Below are positions 9,236 through 18,971 of a DNA stretch of 64,000 nt, one piece after another. The number at the start of each line of letters is the position of its first letter. The first letter of the stretch is position 1. A program made the translations under genes and the position numbers. The stretch comes from Chromobacterium haemolyticum DSM 19808 (lineage in GTDB: Bacteria > Pseudomonadota > Gammaproteobacteria > Burkholderiales > Chromobacteriaceae). Location of the stretch: positions 120,010 to 184,009 of the forward strand of contig NZ_KL543995.1 of assembly GCF_000711885.1 (NCBI RefSeq). The letters run 5' to 3'. The notes beneath the pieces were generated by a model that saw only the letters and a program-made list of their open reading frames with translations, made no database searches and was not told the origin of the DNA.

Positions 9236-9373
9236 CGGGGGCACTTGGGTGCCCCCGCTTGCTGGATGGGCTGTTAACGGCTTTAGAGGTCGCAATCCTG
9301 ATGATGAGCCGCTTTCATCAGGCCCGCGGCTTCCATCGGCAGTTCCGGGCACGCTAGCGTGCCCTTATCTTTT
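9236..9373 (+). promoter_or_regulatory. lepA upstream region with two strong hairpins
   Basis: The 173-bp gap before lepA holds two perfect stems. One at 9236-9257 has 9-bp arms CGGGGGCAC and a 4-nt loop, and no T tract. The other is an 18-bp palindrome at 9347-9364 (GGGCACGCTAGCGTGCCC) followed by TTATCTTTT. The second, only about 20 bp before the lepA start, could end transcription from mucD or act as a leader attenuator. Which of these it does cannot be told from sequence. Confidence 0.5.
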
Positions 9374-9383
9374 GCTGGATATC

Positions 9384-11177
<1,794 letters not shown>

Positions 11178-12146
11178 GTGGGCGGAAATCTGTTCTGGGT
11201 GTTTGTCGTGGCGGTGGCGATCGGCGGCATGCTGATCGCTTTTGGCGGCAAGAAGCAAGAGGGCGCCAAGGATTGGCCGCAGGCGGTGCAGTGGGGCTAC
11301 CTGGCGGTGCTGATCGGCGGTTTTGGCTTGCTGTCCAACTACATGAGCTTCACCGCGGTGATGCTGGTCTTTGTGCTGATCACCGGCGCGGTATGGCTGG
11401 CGGACAAGCTGGTGTTGGCCAAGCGCCGAGCCGCCGAGACCCCGGCCGGTCATTTCGTCGATTATTCGCGCGGTTTCTTTCCCGTGATTCTGGTGGTGTT
11501 CCTGCTGCGCTCTTTCATTGCCGAGCCGTTCCAGATCCCCAGTAGTTCGATGCGTCCGGGCCTGGTGGTGGGCGATTTCATTCTGGTGAACAAATTCACC
11601 TACGGCCTGCGCGTGCCGGTGTTGAACACGGTGTTCGCCTCGGTAAACAAGGTGGAGCGCGGCGACGTGGTCGTGTTCAATTTTCCGCCCAATCCCAAGG
11701 TCAACTACATCAAGCGCGCCATCGGCCTGCCGGGCGACGTGGTCGAGTATCGCGACAAGCGTCTGACCGTCAACGGCAAGCCGCTGCCGGACGCAGACGA
11801 CGGCAACTACGAGTATCTGGAGCAGGGCCTGATGATGGTCAACGCCAAGCGCTACAAGGAAACCATGGGTCAGCGCACTTACTCGGTGCTGAACAACGAA
11901 GGCTCGCCTACCGTAGCCTTGAGCCAAGTGCAGGACTTCCCGTTCCGCGACAACTGCCGCTATGATGACAATGGTTTTGTCTGCAAGGTGCCGGCCGGCC
12001 ATTACTTCATGCTGGGCGACAACCGCGACAACAGCCTGGACGGCCGCTACTGGGGCTTTGTCGACGACAAGCTGATGGTGGGCAAGGCCTTCATGATCTG
12101 GATGAACTTTGGCGACCTGTCGCGCATTGGCAAAACCATTCACTGA
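11178..12146 (+). CDS. lepB: Signal peptidase I
   Basis: An inner-membrane serine protease that removes signal peptides. It has 322 residues, starting from a GTG that follows the lepA stop without a gap. Two or three hydrophobic N-terminal segments (about residues 5-20, 42-72 and 100-115) precede the catalytic core. Ser124 lies in PSSSMRPGL and the general base Lys179 in YIKRAIGLPGD. GDNRDNSLDGRYWGFV is the conserved box E. The lepA-lepB pairing is typical of proteobacteria. Confidence 0.96.
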   Translation: MGGNLFWVFVVAVAIGGMLIAFGGKKQEGAKDWPQAVQWGYLAVLIGGFGLLSNYMSFTAVMLVFVLITGAVWLADKLVLAKRRAAETPAGHFVDYSRGFFPVILVVFLLRSFIAEPFQIPSSSMRPGLVVGDFILVNKFTYGLRVPVLNTVFASVNKVERGDVVVFNFPPNPKVNYIKRAIGLPGDVVEYRDKRLTVNGKPLPDADDGNYEYLEQGLMMVNAKRYKETMGQRTYSVLNNEGSPTVALSQVQDFPFRDNCRYDDNGFVCKVPAGHYFMLGDNRDNSLDGRYWGFVDDKLMVGKAFMIWMNFGDLSRIGKTIH

Positions 12147-12177
12147 TAAACGCAAGATCGCAAGCTCGGAGCGCATT

Positions 12178-12540
12178 ATGCATTTCAGCCGTGAGAAGGG
12201 CCTGTCGCTGTTTTCCGTGTTGCTGGTGATGATCGTGCTGGGCGCGGTCCTCGTACTGGGCATGAAGGTAATGCCGGTGTACTCGGAGTATGCCGAGGTG
12301 CGCCAGGCTATCACCGCCTTGTCCGCACAGAGCAATGTCGGCGAGTCTTCGATTCGCCGGGATTTCAACCAGCGGGCCGGCGTGGCCGGCATCGCCTCGA
12401 TCAAGGGTGAAAACCTGGTAGTGGTGGCCGGCGGTAATTTTGTGTACATCCGCGCCGCTTATCAGCGCGAAGTGCCTTTGTTCTCCAATATCAGTCTGCT
12501 GTTCAAATTCGACACCCAAGCGGGCCAGCCCCCGCAATAA
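12178..12540 (+). CDS. DUF4845 membrane-anchored protein
   Basis: A 120-residue protein of the DUF4845 family found between lepB and rnc in betaproteobacteria. A basic start (MHFSREKGLS) is followed by a single hydrophobic segment (about residues 10-32) resembling a type IV pilin N-terminus, then a small soluble domain. The ATG at 12178 has a GGAG box 6 bp upstream and is preferred over the longer frame that starts at 12109 inside lepB. Function is unknown. Confidence 0.85.
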   Translation: MHFSREKGLSLFSVLLVMIVLGAVLVLGMKVMPVYSEYAEVRQAITALSAQSNVGESSIRRDFNQRAGVAGIASIKGENLVVVAGGNFVYIRAAYQREVPLFSNISLLFKFDTQAGQPPQ

Positions 12541-12545
12541 GCCAA

Positions 12546-13256
12546 GTGATACCAACCGACAATAGATTCCGGCGCCTGTGTCAGGCGCTGGATTACGCAT
12601 TTCAGAAGCCGGAGTTGCTGCGTCAAGCCTTGACGCACCGCAGCTACGGCGCCGGCAACAACGAGCGTTTTGAATTCGTGGGCGACAGCATTCTCAACTA
12701 CACGGTCGCCCGCATGCTGTTTGATCAATTTCCCAAACTGACCGAGGGCGAGCTGTCGCGGCTGCGCGCCAATCTGGTCAACCAGAATACCCTGGCCGAG
12801 ATTGCCCACGAGCTCAAGCTGGGCGATTACCTCTACTTGGGCGAGGGCGAGCTGAAGAGCGGCGGTTTCAACCGGCCATCCATTCTCGCCGACGCGCTGG
12901 AAGCCACCTTCGCCGCGGTCAGCTTCGACTCCGATTTCCTGCGCGCGGAGCAGGTTGTGCGCCGGCTCTACGCTGAACGCGTATCGTCCATCGACACCAC
13001 TCGTCAGGCCAAGGACGCCAAGACCCGCTTGCAGGAAGCGCTGCAGGCGCGCAAGCTGGCCTTGCCCAAATACCGGATACTGTTGCAAAGCGGCGAAGCC
13101 CATGAGCAATGGTTTCGCGTGGAGTGCGACTTGGGCGAACTGGCGATAGGCTCCACAGGCGAAGGCGGCAGCCGCCGCGCCGCCGAACAGCAGGCCGCCG
13201 AAGCGGCGCTGATCCTGCTGGAACAAAAACTCGCTGCGAGTAAGAAACGTATATGA
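12546..13256 (+). CDS. rnc: Ribonuclease III
   Basis: A double-strand-specific endoribonuclease that processes rRNA precursors and some mRNAs. The 236 residues hold the signature NERFEFVGDSIL (catalytic Glu40, Glu43 and Asp47), then GELKSGGFNRPSILADALEA, which supplies the second acidic set. A C-terminal double-stranded RNA-binding domain ends in GGSRRAAEQQAAEAAL. The start is a GTG at 12546. The end overlaps era by four bases, the conserved rnc-era coupling. Confidence 0.96.
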   Translation: MIPTDNRFRRLCQALDYAFQKPELLRQALTHRSYGAGNNERFEFVGDSILNYTVARMLFDQFPKLTEGELSRLRANLVNQNTLAEIAHELKLGDYLYLGEGELKSGGFNRPSILADALEATFAAVSFDSDFLRAEQVVRRLYAERVSSIDTTRQAKDAKTRLQEALQARKLALPKYRILLQSGEAHEQWFRVECDLGELAIGSTGEGGSRRAAEQQAAEAALILLEQKLAASKKRI

Positions 13257-14143
13257 CTGAGATCCAATACCACTGCGGCTTTGTCGCCATCGTCGGCCGT
13301 CCCAACGTCGGCAAATCCACGCTGATGAACCATCTGATCGGTCAGAAAGTCAGCATCACCTCGAAAAAAGCGCAAACCACGCGCCACCGCGTCACCGGCA
13401 TCCACACCGAGAACAATGCCCAGTTCATCTTCGTAGACACCCCTGGCTTCCAGACCTTTCACAAGGGCGCGCTCAACGAGACCTTGAACAAGAGCGTCAA
13501 GGATTCGCTGGGCAACGTCGATTGCGTGCTGTTTGTGCTGGAGGCGATGCGCTTCACCGGCGCCGACCGCGAAGTGATGGCCTTGCTGCCCAAGCGCAAA
13601 CCGGTGATCTTGGTGGTGAACAAGCTGGACAAGGCCAAGGACCGCGACGCGTTGCAGGCTTTCATCGCCGAGGTACAGGCGGAATTCGCCTTTGCCGGCG
13701 TTGAGGTGGTCAGCGCCAAACACGGCCAGCGTTTGAGCGAGCTGCTGGAACAGGTGCGTCCGCACCTGCCGGAATCGATGCCGCTGTATCCGGAGGACAT
13801 GGTTACCGACAAGAGCGAACGCTTCTTGGCCGCCGAGATCGTTCGCGAGAAGCTGTTCCGCTATCTGGGTGAAGAGCTGCCCTATGAAATGAACGTGGAA
13901 GTGGAGATGTTCGAGATGGACGGCGACTTGCGCCGCATCCATATCGGCGTGCTGGTGGACAAGGAGAACCAGAAGCCCATCGTTATCGGCCGCGGTGGAG
14001 AGAAGCTGAAGAAAATCTCCACCGAGGCGCGGATGGACATGGAAAAGCTGTTCGACGGCAAGGTTTTCCTGCAAGTCTGGGTCAAGGTCAAGTCCGGCTG
14101 GGCCGACGACGTTCGTTTCCTGCGGGAATTCGGCCTGGACTGA
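13253..14143 (+). CDS. era: GTPase Era
   Basis: A ribosome-associated GTPase for 30S maturation and 16S rRNA 3'-end binding. The 296-residue protein has G1 GRPNVGKSTLMN, G3 DTPGF and G4 NKLDK. Its C-terminal KH domain has PIVIGRGGEKLKKI. It starts with an ATGA overlap at the end of rnc and is followed 8 bp later by a small monooxygenase-fold gene and recO. Confidence 0.97.
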   Translation: MTEIQYHCGFVAIVGRPNVGKSTLMNHLIGQKVSITSKKAQTTRHRVTGIHTENNAQFIFVDTPGFQTFHKGALNETLNKSVKDSLGNVDCVLFVLEAMRFTGADREVMALLPKRKPVILVVNKLDKAKDRDALQAFIAEVQAEFAFAGVEVVSAKHGQRLSELLEQVRPHLPESMPLYPEDMVTDKSERFLAAEIVREKLFRYLGEELPYEMNVEVEMFEMDGDLRRIHIGVLVDKENQKPIVIGRGGEKLKKISTEARMDMEKLFDGKVFLQVWVKVKSGWADDVRFLREFGLD

Positions 14144-14150
14144 AGCTCTC

Positions 14151-14471
14151 ATGCACTATCATTTGGCGCCGTCCTGTTGGACGGTGATTTTTTCTCTGCA
14201 GCAAGGCCAGGAGATGCCCGGCAGCCGCGAGCTGCTGGAACGCATCGTCCGACTGGCGGCTTGCCAGGCCGGCTTTCTTGGCCTGGAACGCGGCGAGCCG
14301 GGGCGGGACACCGTGTCCTACTGGGACAGTGTCGAGGCCATCGCCGCCTGGCGTCAGTGCGCAGAGCGCCTGATTGCGCAGCGTTACGGGCCGGAAGCCT
14401 GGTATCGGGTGTTCGCCTTCAACGTGAGCGCAGCCGCCGCATGTCCGCGGCCGTCGGCCGGGGGCGCCTGA
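14151..14471 (+). CDS. Antibiotic-biosynthesis-monooxygenase-like (ABM) fold protein
   Basis: A 106-residue protein that looks like a dimeric alpha-beta barrel of the ABM family: CQAGFLGLERGE, then DTVSYWDSVEAIAAWR and RYGPEAWYRVFAFNV, the usual strand-helix pattern with W and Y residues. Such proteins are often haem-degrading or quinol monooxygenases, but many have no known activity. It is set tightly between era and recO, with its stop overlapping the recO start. No clear ribosome-binding site, so it may rely on coupling to era. Confidence 0.72.
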   Translation: MHYHLAPSCWTVIFSLQQGQEMPGSRELLERIVRLAACQAGFLGLERGEPGRDTVSYWDSVEAIAAWRQCAERLIAQRYGPEAWYRVFAFNVSAAAACPRPSAGGA

Positions 14472-15199
14472 TGAGTCAGCCGGGCAGGGTAGATCGCCAA
14501 CCGGCCTATGTGCTGCACGCGCAGCCCTACCGGGAAACCAGCTTGCTGGTGGAGGTCCTCAGCCGCGACCATGGCCGTTTCTCGGTGGTGGCGCGCGGGG
14601 CGCGGCGACCTCGGGCCGATCTGCGCGGCCTGCTGCTCCCGTTCCAGCCCCTGACCCTGTCTTGGTTCGGCAAGGGCGAGCTGCGCACCCTGCACAGCGC
14701 GGACTGGGACGGCGGCGTGCCGCAGTTGTCCGGCCTGCCGCTGATCTGCGGTTTTTACCTGAACGAATTGATGATGAAGCTGACCGCGCGCGACGACCCC
14801 GAACCGCGCGCCTTCGCCGTCTACGACGCCGCGGTGCGCGGCCTGGCGCGCCAAAGCGGCCTGGCGGCGGTGTTGCGCCGTTATGAGCTGAGGCTGACCC
14901 AGGTGTTGGGCTACGCGCCCAGCCTGCTGCGCGATGGCGACGGCGCGGAGGTGGACGCGAGCGTCAGCTACTGGTGTCAGGGCAACGCCGCGCCGGAGCG
15001 CGACGCCGGCCAGAGCCTGGAGCGCGGGCTGCGGCTCAGCGGCGCCAGCCTGTTGGCGATAGAGGCCGACGACTACGCGGAGGCGTCCACCCGGCTTGAA
15101 GCGCGGGCGCTGATGCGAGTATGGTTGACCGCTTTATTGGGCGAGGAGCCGCTGGCTTCGCGCGAGCTATTGCAAGCCGTCAATTCCTTGTCGGATTGA
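14471..15199 (+). CDS. recO: DNA repair protein RecO
   Basis: A RecFOR-pathway recombination mediator that helps load RecA onto SSB-coated single-stranded DNA. It has 242 residues. The N-terminal OB fold includes AYVLHAQPYRETSLLVEV, SVVARGARRPRADLRG and LQPLTLSWFG-like segments, followed by the helical domain with FYLNELMMKL. The start at 14471 overlaps the preceding stop codon. A longer frame beginning at 14177 is out of family register. Gene order era-recO-pdxJ is conserved. Confidence 0.93.
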   Translation: MSQPGRVDRQPAYVLHAQPYRETSLLVEVLSRDHGRFSVVARGARRPRADLRGLLLPFQPLTLSWFGKGELRTLHSADWDGGVPQLSGLPLICGFYLNELMMKLTARDDPEPRAFAVYDAAVRGLARQSGLAAVLRRYELRLTQVLGYAPSLLRDGDGAEVDASVSYWCQGNAAPERDAGQSLERGLRLSGASLLAIEADDYAEASTRLEARALMRVWLTALLGEEPLASRELLQAVNSLSD

Positions 15200-15222
15200 G
15201 GCGAACCTAATCGGGAGTGAAT

Positions 15223-15948
15223 ATGATTCTGTTGGGCGTAAACATCGATCACGTCGCCACCTTGCGCCAGGCGCGCGGCACCCGTTATCCCAGCCCGGTG
15301 GAGGCTGCGCTGGTGGCGGAAACCGCCGGCGCCGACCTGATCACCCTGCATCTGCGCGAAGATCGCCGCCACATCCAGGACGCCGACGTAGTGGCGATGC
15401 GCCAGACGGTCAAGACCCGGGTCAACCTGGAAATGGCGATGACCGAGGAAATGCTGGCCAATGCGCTGGCGGTGAAACCGGAGGACGTGTGCCTGGTGCC
15501 GGAAAAGCGCGAGGAAGTCACCACCGAGGGCGGCCTGGACGCCATCGGCCACTTCGCCGATGTGAGTCGTTATACCCGCAGCTTGCAGGAAGCCGGCATT
15601 CGCGTGTCCATCTTCATCGACCCGGACCGCGCGCAGATTCAACGCGCCTGGGACGCCGGCGCGCGCGTGGTGGAGTTGCACACCGGCGCTTACGCCGACG
15701 CCCATGACGCCGCGGCGCGCGACGCCGAACTGGCGCGCATCCGCGATGCCGCCGTTTTCGCCGCCGAGCTGGGCATGGTGGTCAACGCCGGGCACGGTCT
15801 CAACTACCATAATGTGCAGCCGATCGCCGCGATTCCGCAGATCGCCGAATTGAACATCGGCCACGCCATCGTCGCTCAGGCGCTGTTTGTCGGCTTCGCC
15901 GAGGCGGTGAAGGAGATGAAGGCGCTGATGGCGGCCGCTCGCGGTTAA
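15223..15948 (+). CDS. pdxJ: Pyridoxine 5'-phosphate synthase
   Basis: Condenses 3-amino-2-oxopropyl phosphate and deoxyxylulose 5-phosphate in pyridoxal phosphate synthesis. It has 241 residues with the family start [18 protein letters not shown]. Further motifs are [25 protein letters not shown] and GHGLNYHNV. The ATG at 15223 has GGGAG 6 bp upstream. The GTG six bases earlier would leave no spacing, so it is rejected. This gene lies in the conserved recO-pdxJ-acpS neighbourhood. Confidence 0.96.
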   Translation: MILLGVNIDHVATLRQARGTRYPSPVEAALVAETAGADLITLHLREDRRHIQDADVVAMRQTVKTRVNLEMAMTEEMLANALAVKPEDVCLVPEKREEVTTEGGLDAIGHFADVSRYTRSLQEAGIRVSIFIDPDRAQIQRAWDAGARVVELHTGAYADAHDAAARDAELARIRDAAVFAAELGMVVNAGHGLNYHNVQPIAAIPQIAELNIGHAIVAQALFVGFAEAVKEMKALMAAARG

Positions 15949-15953
15949 GCGCT

Positions 15954-16517
15954 GTGCCCACCGTCGTTACCCACGCCTTGGCCGGCGCCACGCTGGCCGG
16001 TCTGTGCGTGCCGCGGCCGCTGCGCGCGCCCGGCATGGCCGGGTGGCTGTTGCTGTGCGGCGCGGCGGCGATGCTGCCGGACCTGGACGTGATCACTTTC
16101 AAGCTGGGTATTCCCTACGCCAGCCCCTGGGGGCATCGAGGCATCTCTCATTCGCTGACGCTGGCCTTGATCGCCGGCGGCCTGCTTGCCGCCTTCGGGC
16201 GGCCTTGGTGGCAGCGGCTGGAACTGGGGCCGCTGCGCGCCTTCGTGGTGTTGTGCCTGGCGGTGTCGTCCCATGCGCTGTTGGATATGTGGACCGACGC
16301 CACCCATGGCCCGGCGTTGGCGATGCCCTGGCACCAGGGGCGTTTCTTGTTCGACTGGCGGCCGATCGAGGGCTCGCCGTTGACGCCCAGCCGTTGGCTG
16401 GGCGCTAAGGGTCTTCGGGTGTTGAGCTCGGAGTTGCTGTACGTCTGGCTGCCTTGTCTGCTGCTGTGGATGGCCCGAGCGGCTTGGTTGCGAGGACGCG
16501 GGGAGGGCGGGCGATGA
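15954..16517 (+). CDS. YdjM/DUF457-type membrane-bound metal-dependent hydrolase
   Basis: A 187-residue inner-membrane protein. It begins [15 protein letters not shown] with a conserved histidine. [10 protein letters not shown] gives an acidic pair, [10 protein letters not shown] two histidines, and [15 protein letters not shown] a further His-Asp set. This is the pattern of the YdjM (DUF457, LexA-regulated in E. coli) family. Four or five hydrophobic segments are visible. It starts at a GTG five bases after pdxJ, and its stop overlaps acpS. Substrate unknown. Confidence 0.82.
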   Translation: MPTVVTHALAGATLAGLCVPRPLRAPGMAGWLLLCGAAAMLPDLDVITFKLGIPYASPWGHRGISHSLTLALIAGGLLAAFGRPWWQRLELGPLRAFVVLCLAVSSHALLDMWTDATHGPALAMPWHQGRFLFDWRPIEGSPLTPSRWLGAKGLRVLSSELLYVWLPCLLLWMARAAWLRGRGEGGR

Positions 16518-16903
16518 TTTACGGCATTGGCACTGATCTGGTGGAAATCGAGCGCATGCGCGCGATGTTCCAGCGCTGGGGCTTCAAGCTGGGGCGGAGG
16601 ATGCTGGCGCCGGCCGAGCAAGCGCCTTTTGCCGACAGCGCCGATCCGGCGCGCTTCCTGGCCAAGCGTTTCGCGGTGAAGGAGGCCTTGGCCAAGGCCT
16701 TGGGCACCGGCGTGCGTGCGCCGGCGCTGCTGACGGCGATCTGGGTCGAGCATGATGAATGGGGTAAGCCGCTGTTGGCGCTTAGCCCCGAATTGGAAGA
16801 TTTTTTAAGCCAGCGCGGCGTGGGCGCGCGTCATCTGTCTATCAGCGACGAGCGTGGTCACGCGCTGGCTTTTGTGGTGCTGGAGCGCTCCGCGCCCGGC
16901 TAG
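16514..16903 (+). CDS. acpS: Holo-[acyl-carrier-protein] synthase
   Basis: Transfers the 4'-phosphopantetheine arm to acyl carrier proteins. It has 129 residues. [15 protein letters not shown] contains the metal-binding aspartate, and [14 protein letters not shown] the conserved glutamate and lysine. C-terminal [16 protein letters not shown] completes the family pattern. The start at 16514 gives the canonical N-terminus. The carrier-domain polyketide synthase at the right edge would need phosphopantetheinylation, though usually by a different Sfp-type enzyme. Confidence 0.95.
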   Translation: MIYGIGTDLVEIERMRAMFQRWGFKLGRRMLAPAEQAPFADSADPARFLAKRFAVKEALAKALGTGVRAPALLTAIWVEHDEWGKPLLALSPELEDFLSQRGVGARHLSISDERGHALAFVVLERSAPG

Positions 16904-16918
16904 ATAGAAAGCAAACCG

Positions 16919-18007
16919 ATGCAGCAGACTCAACAGAGCGCGGCCTTGCCGCGCGGGCCGGTGATGGCGGGCGTGGCCGGCCTGCGGCTGACGGACGAAG
17001 AGAAGCGGCGCTTATCGCACCCGCTGGTGGGCGGGGTGATCCTGTTCCGCCGCAATTTCCAGGACATTGAACAACTGAAGGCGTTGACCGCGGAAATCCG
17101 CGCGCTGCGCAGCCCGCATCTGCTGATTGCGGTAGATCACGAAGGCGGCCGGGTGCAGCGCTTCCTCGACGGTTTCACCCGCTTGCCGCCGATGCAAGTC
17201 CTGGGCCGGATGTGGGAGCAAGACCGTCCGGCAGCGCTGGCGCAGGCGGAGAATGTCGGCTACGTGCTGGCGGCCGAGTTGTCCGCCTGCGGCGTCGACT
17301 TGTCCTTCACTCCGGTGCTGGACCTGGATTGGGGGCGCTGCGCGGTGATTGGCAACCGCAGCTTCCACCGTGATCCGGCCATCGTGGCCGAGCTGGCCGA
17401 AGCGCTGCAGCGCGGTCTGGCGCGCGGGGGCATGTCCACCTGCGGCAAGCATTTCCCCGGCCATGGCTTTGTCGAGGGCGACAGCCACCACGTGATGCCG
17501 GATGACGGCCGCAGCCTGGCCGAACTGGAAGCGGACGACTTGGTGCCTTTTGGCCGCTTGGCGGCGGCGGGCATGGGCTCGGTGATGCCCGCCCATGTGT
17601 TGTACCCGGCGGTGGATGCGCAGCCAGCCGGTTTCTCGCGGGTCTGGCTGCAGGATGTGCTGCGCGGCCGGCTGGGTTTCGACGGCGTGATCTTCTCCGA
17701 TGCTTTGGACATGGAGGGGGCGGCCGGCGCCGGTGGCTTCGTGCAGCGCGCCGACGCGGCGCTGGCCGCCGGTTGCGATATGGTGCTGGTTTGCAATGAT
17801 CCCCGGCAGACCGATCTGATTCTGGCCAATCTGCGGGCGCCGGCGCAGCCGGACTTGGCGCGGCGGCTAGAGCGCATGGCCGGCAAGGCGGCGGATTGGG
17901 CGGCGGAACTGGCCGGCCCGGCTTTCGCCGCGGCGCGCGCCCAGGTGGAGCGTTTGAACATGCCGGCGGACGCGATGCGCGGGCCGGATGTGGGCGAGGC
18001 GAATTAG
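16919..18007 (+). CDS. nagZ: Beta-N-acetylhexosaminidase (NagZ, peptidoglycan recycling)
   Basis: A cytosolic glycoside hydrolase family 3 enzyme that removes N-acetylglucosamine from recycled anhydro-muropeptides. The 362 residues contain IAVDHEGGRVQRF, the GH3 NagZ motif KHFPGHGFVEGDSH with the catalytic His on a mobile loop, and the nucleophile segment VIFSDALDMEGA. NagZ products can induce AmpR-controlled beta-lactamases in other bacteria. The class A enzyme elsewhere in this window has no adjacent AmpR, so no link is claimed. Confidence 0.94.
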   Translation: MQQTQQSAALPRGPVMAGVAGLRLTDEEKRRLSHPLVGGVILFRRNFQDIEQLKALTAEIRALRSPHLLIAVDHEGGRVQRFLDGFTRLPPMQVLGRMWEQDRPAALAQAENVGYVLAAELSACGVDLSFTPVLDLDWGRCAVIGNRSFHRDPAIVAELAEALQRGLARGGMSTCGKHFPGHGFVEGDSHHVMPDDGRSLAELEADDLVPFGRLAAAGMGSVMPAHVLYPAVDAQPAGFSRVWLQDVLRGRLGFDGVIFSDALDMEGAAGAGGFVQRADAALAAGCDMVLVCNDPRQTDLILANLRAPAQPDLARRLERMAGKAADWAAELAGPAFAAARAQVERLNMPADAMRGPDVGEAN

Positions 18008-18033
18008 AGCCGTCGACAATGATCGGCGGAAAG

Positions 18034-18063
18034 ACGGCCCGGACGCATGGACGCCCGGGCCGT
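18034..18063. terminator. GC-rich hairpin between convergent nagZ and the 51-residue ORF
   Basis: A 9-bp perfect stem (ACGGCCCGG at 18034-18042, complement 18055-18063) has a 12-nt loop that can itself fold. T tracts are poor on both sides (TTGTCGTTT to the right, CTTTCC on the other strand). It is a plausible bidirectional terminator, not a strong one. Confidence 0.45.
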
Positions 18064-18082
18064 TGTCGTTTGGAAAGGGCGT

Positions 18083-18238
18083 TTAAACAAACTGCACAGG
18101 CACGTAGAAGTCGCGTCCCGGACGGCTGACCAGCACTTGCGGCTGGCCCTGGATCACCGCGCGGAAGGCGCGCGGCAGCCGGCGCCAATCCATGAACTTC
18201 ATCTTGATGCTGTCGTATTGCGCTTGAGTGTGTTCCAT
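18083..18238 (-). CDS. 51-residue protein of unknown function, co-transcribed with the UmuD-like gene
   Basis: The ATG at 18238 is preceded by GGGAG with 6-bp spacing. The 51-residue product begins MEHTQAQYDSIKMKF and ends YVPVQFV. It is rich in arginine and aromatic residues (DWRRLPRAFRAV), without a membrane segment or cysteines. It starts 17 bp after the stop of the UmuD-like gene, in the position where umuC would normally be. I do not recognise it. The strong ribosome-binding site and operon position support a real gene. Confidence 0.62.
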   Translation of the reverse strand: MEHTQAQYDSIKMKFMDWRRLPRAFRAVIQGQPQVLVSRPGRDFYVPVQFV

Positions 18239-18255
18239 GGTGTTCTCCCGAAGGT

Positions 18256-18834
18256 TCAGTCCACTTTGTGGATGACGTTAGTGACGACGCCCCAGATATG
18301 GAAGGCGGCGTCTTCCGGCACCGGAATCGGCTGAAATTCCGGGTTTTCCGGCAACAGGCGGATGCCCTTGGCGGTTTTTTCCAGCCGCTTCACCGTGAGT
18401 TCGCCGTTGAGCGCCGCTACGACAACTTTGCCGTTGCGCGCTTCCGCCGCGCGGTCCACCACCAGCAGGTCGCCGTCGTGAATGCCGGCGCCCAGCATGG
18501 ACTCCCCCTTGACCGTGACGAGGAAGGTGCTGCCCGGCCGCGGCGCCAGCCGGGCGTTGAGGTCCACGTCGTCTTCCTTGAGGTCGTCCGCCGCCACCGG
18601 CGAACCGGCCGGCACGCTGTTGGCGAACAGCGGCAGCGATAGTTCGCTGAGGTGGCGCGCCAGCGTGCGCACGTCGTCGGCTTGGGCGTTGTGGGCGGTG
18701 CGCCAGCTGCGGTAATCGTGCAGCCAGTCTTCCAGCACCGGCTTTAGCGGTTCCGGCACGCGGATGGCTACGGTCTTGTCGCCGCCGTAACTGGACTTGC
18801 GGCCGGCACCGCTGCGTTTGCCCCCGTGGCTCAT
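18256..18834 (-). CDS. UmuD/LexA-family (S24) self-cleaving protein with an extended N-terminal domain
   Basis: A 192-residue protein. The C-terminal half is UmuD-like: a cleavage pair Ala76-Gly77, catalytic Ser112 in KGESM and Lys149 in LTVKRL. Cleavage-to-Ser (36) and Ser-to-Lys (37) spacings are identical to E. coli UmuD. Unlike UmuD, whose arm is about 24 residues, it has some 75 residues before the cleavage site. These include a GGKRSGAGRK basic motif and TVAIRVPEPLKPVLEDWL, which resembles a ribbon-helix-helix strand and helix. That suggests a DNA-binding self-cleaving repressor rather than only a polymerase subunit; this is inference. No umuC follows. The start at 18834 is chosen at the conserved MSHGGKRSGAG start. 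Confidence 0.83.
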   Translation of the reverse strand: MSHGGKRSGAGRKSSYGGDKTVAIRVPEPLKPVLEDWLHDYRSWRTAHNAQADDVRTLARHLSELSLPLFANSVPAGSPVAADDLKEDDVDLNARLAPRPGSTFLVTVKGESMLGAGIHDGDLLVVDRAAEARNGKVVVAALNGELTVKRLEKTAKGIRLLPENPEFQPIPVPEDAAFHIWGVVTNVIHKVD

Positions 18835-18860
18835 GGCTAATCCTCTGTAATGCAAGCAGA

Positions 18861-18882
18861 TTTGATTGTGTACATTATCAAA
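18861..18882. promoter_or_regulatory. Palindromic operator candidate upstream of the UmuD-like gene
   Basis: A 22-bp inverted repeat is centred on TGTACA. The half-sites TTTGATTGTGT and TTTGATAATGT (read inward on opposite strands) match at 9 of 11 positions. It lies 27 bp before the start codon, where a promoter is expected. It does not fit the classical CTGT-N8-ACAG LexA box well. Likely the binding site of the gene's own product or of LexA. Confidence 0.5.
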
Positions 18883-18922
18883 CGACAGGGCAAGTTTTTT
18901 TTGCGAGTGGCGGCGGCGAGCG

Positions 18923-18950
18923 CAAAAAAAGCCCGCTGACGCGGGCGGGT
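18923..18950 (-). terminator. Rho-independent terminator downstream of tdk
   Basis: Read on the minus strand, a 6-bp GCCCGC/GCGGGC stem with a TGAC-type tetraloop (18931-18946) is followed by seven T (complement of 18924-18930). It lies about 25 bp after the tdk stop codon and separates tdk from the UmuD-like gene. Confidence 0.8.
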
Positions 18951-18971
18951 TTCGGCGAGCGGGCGGCGCCT

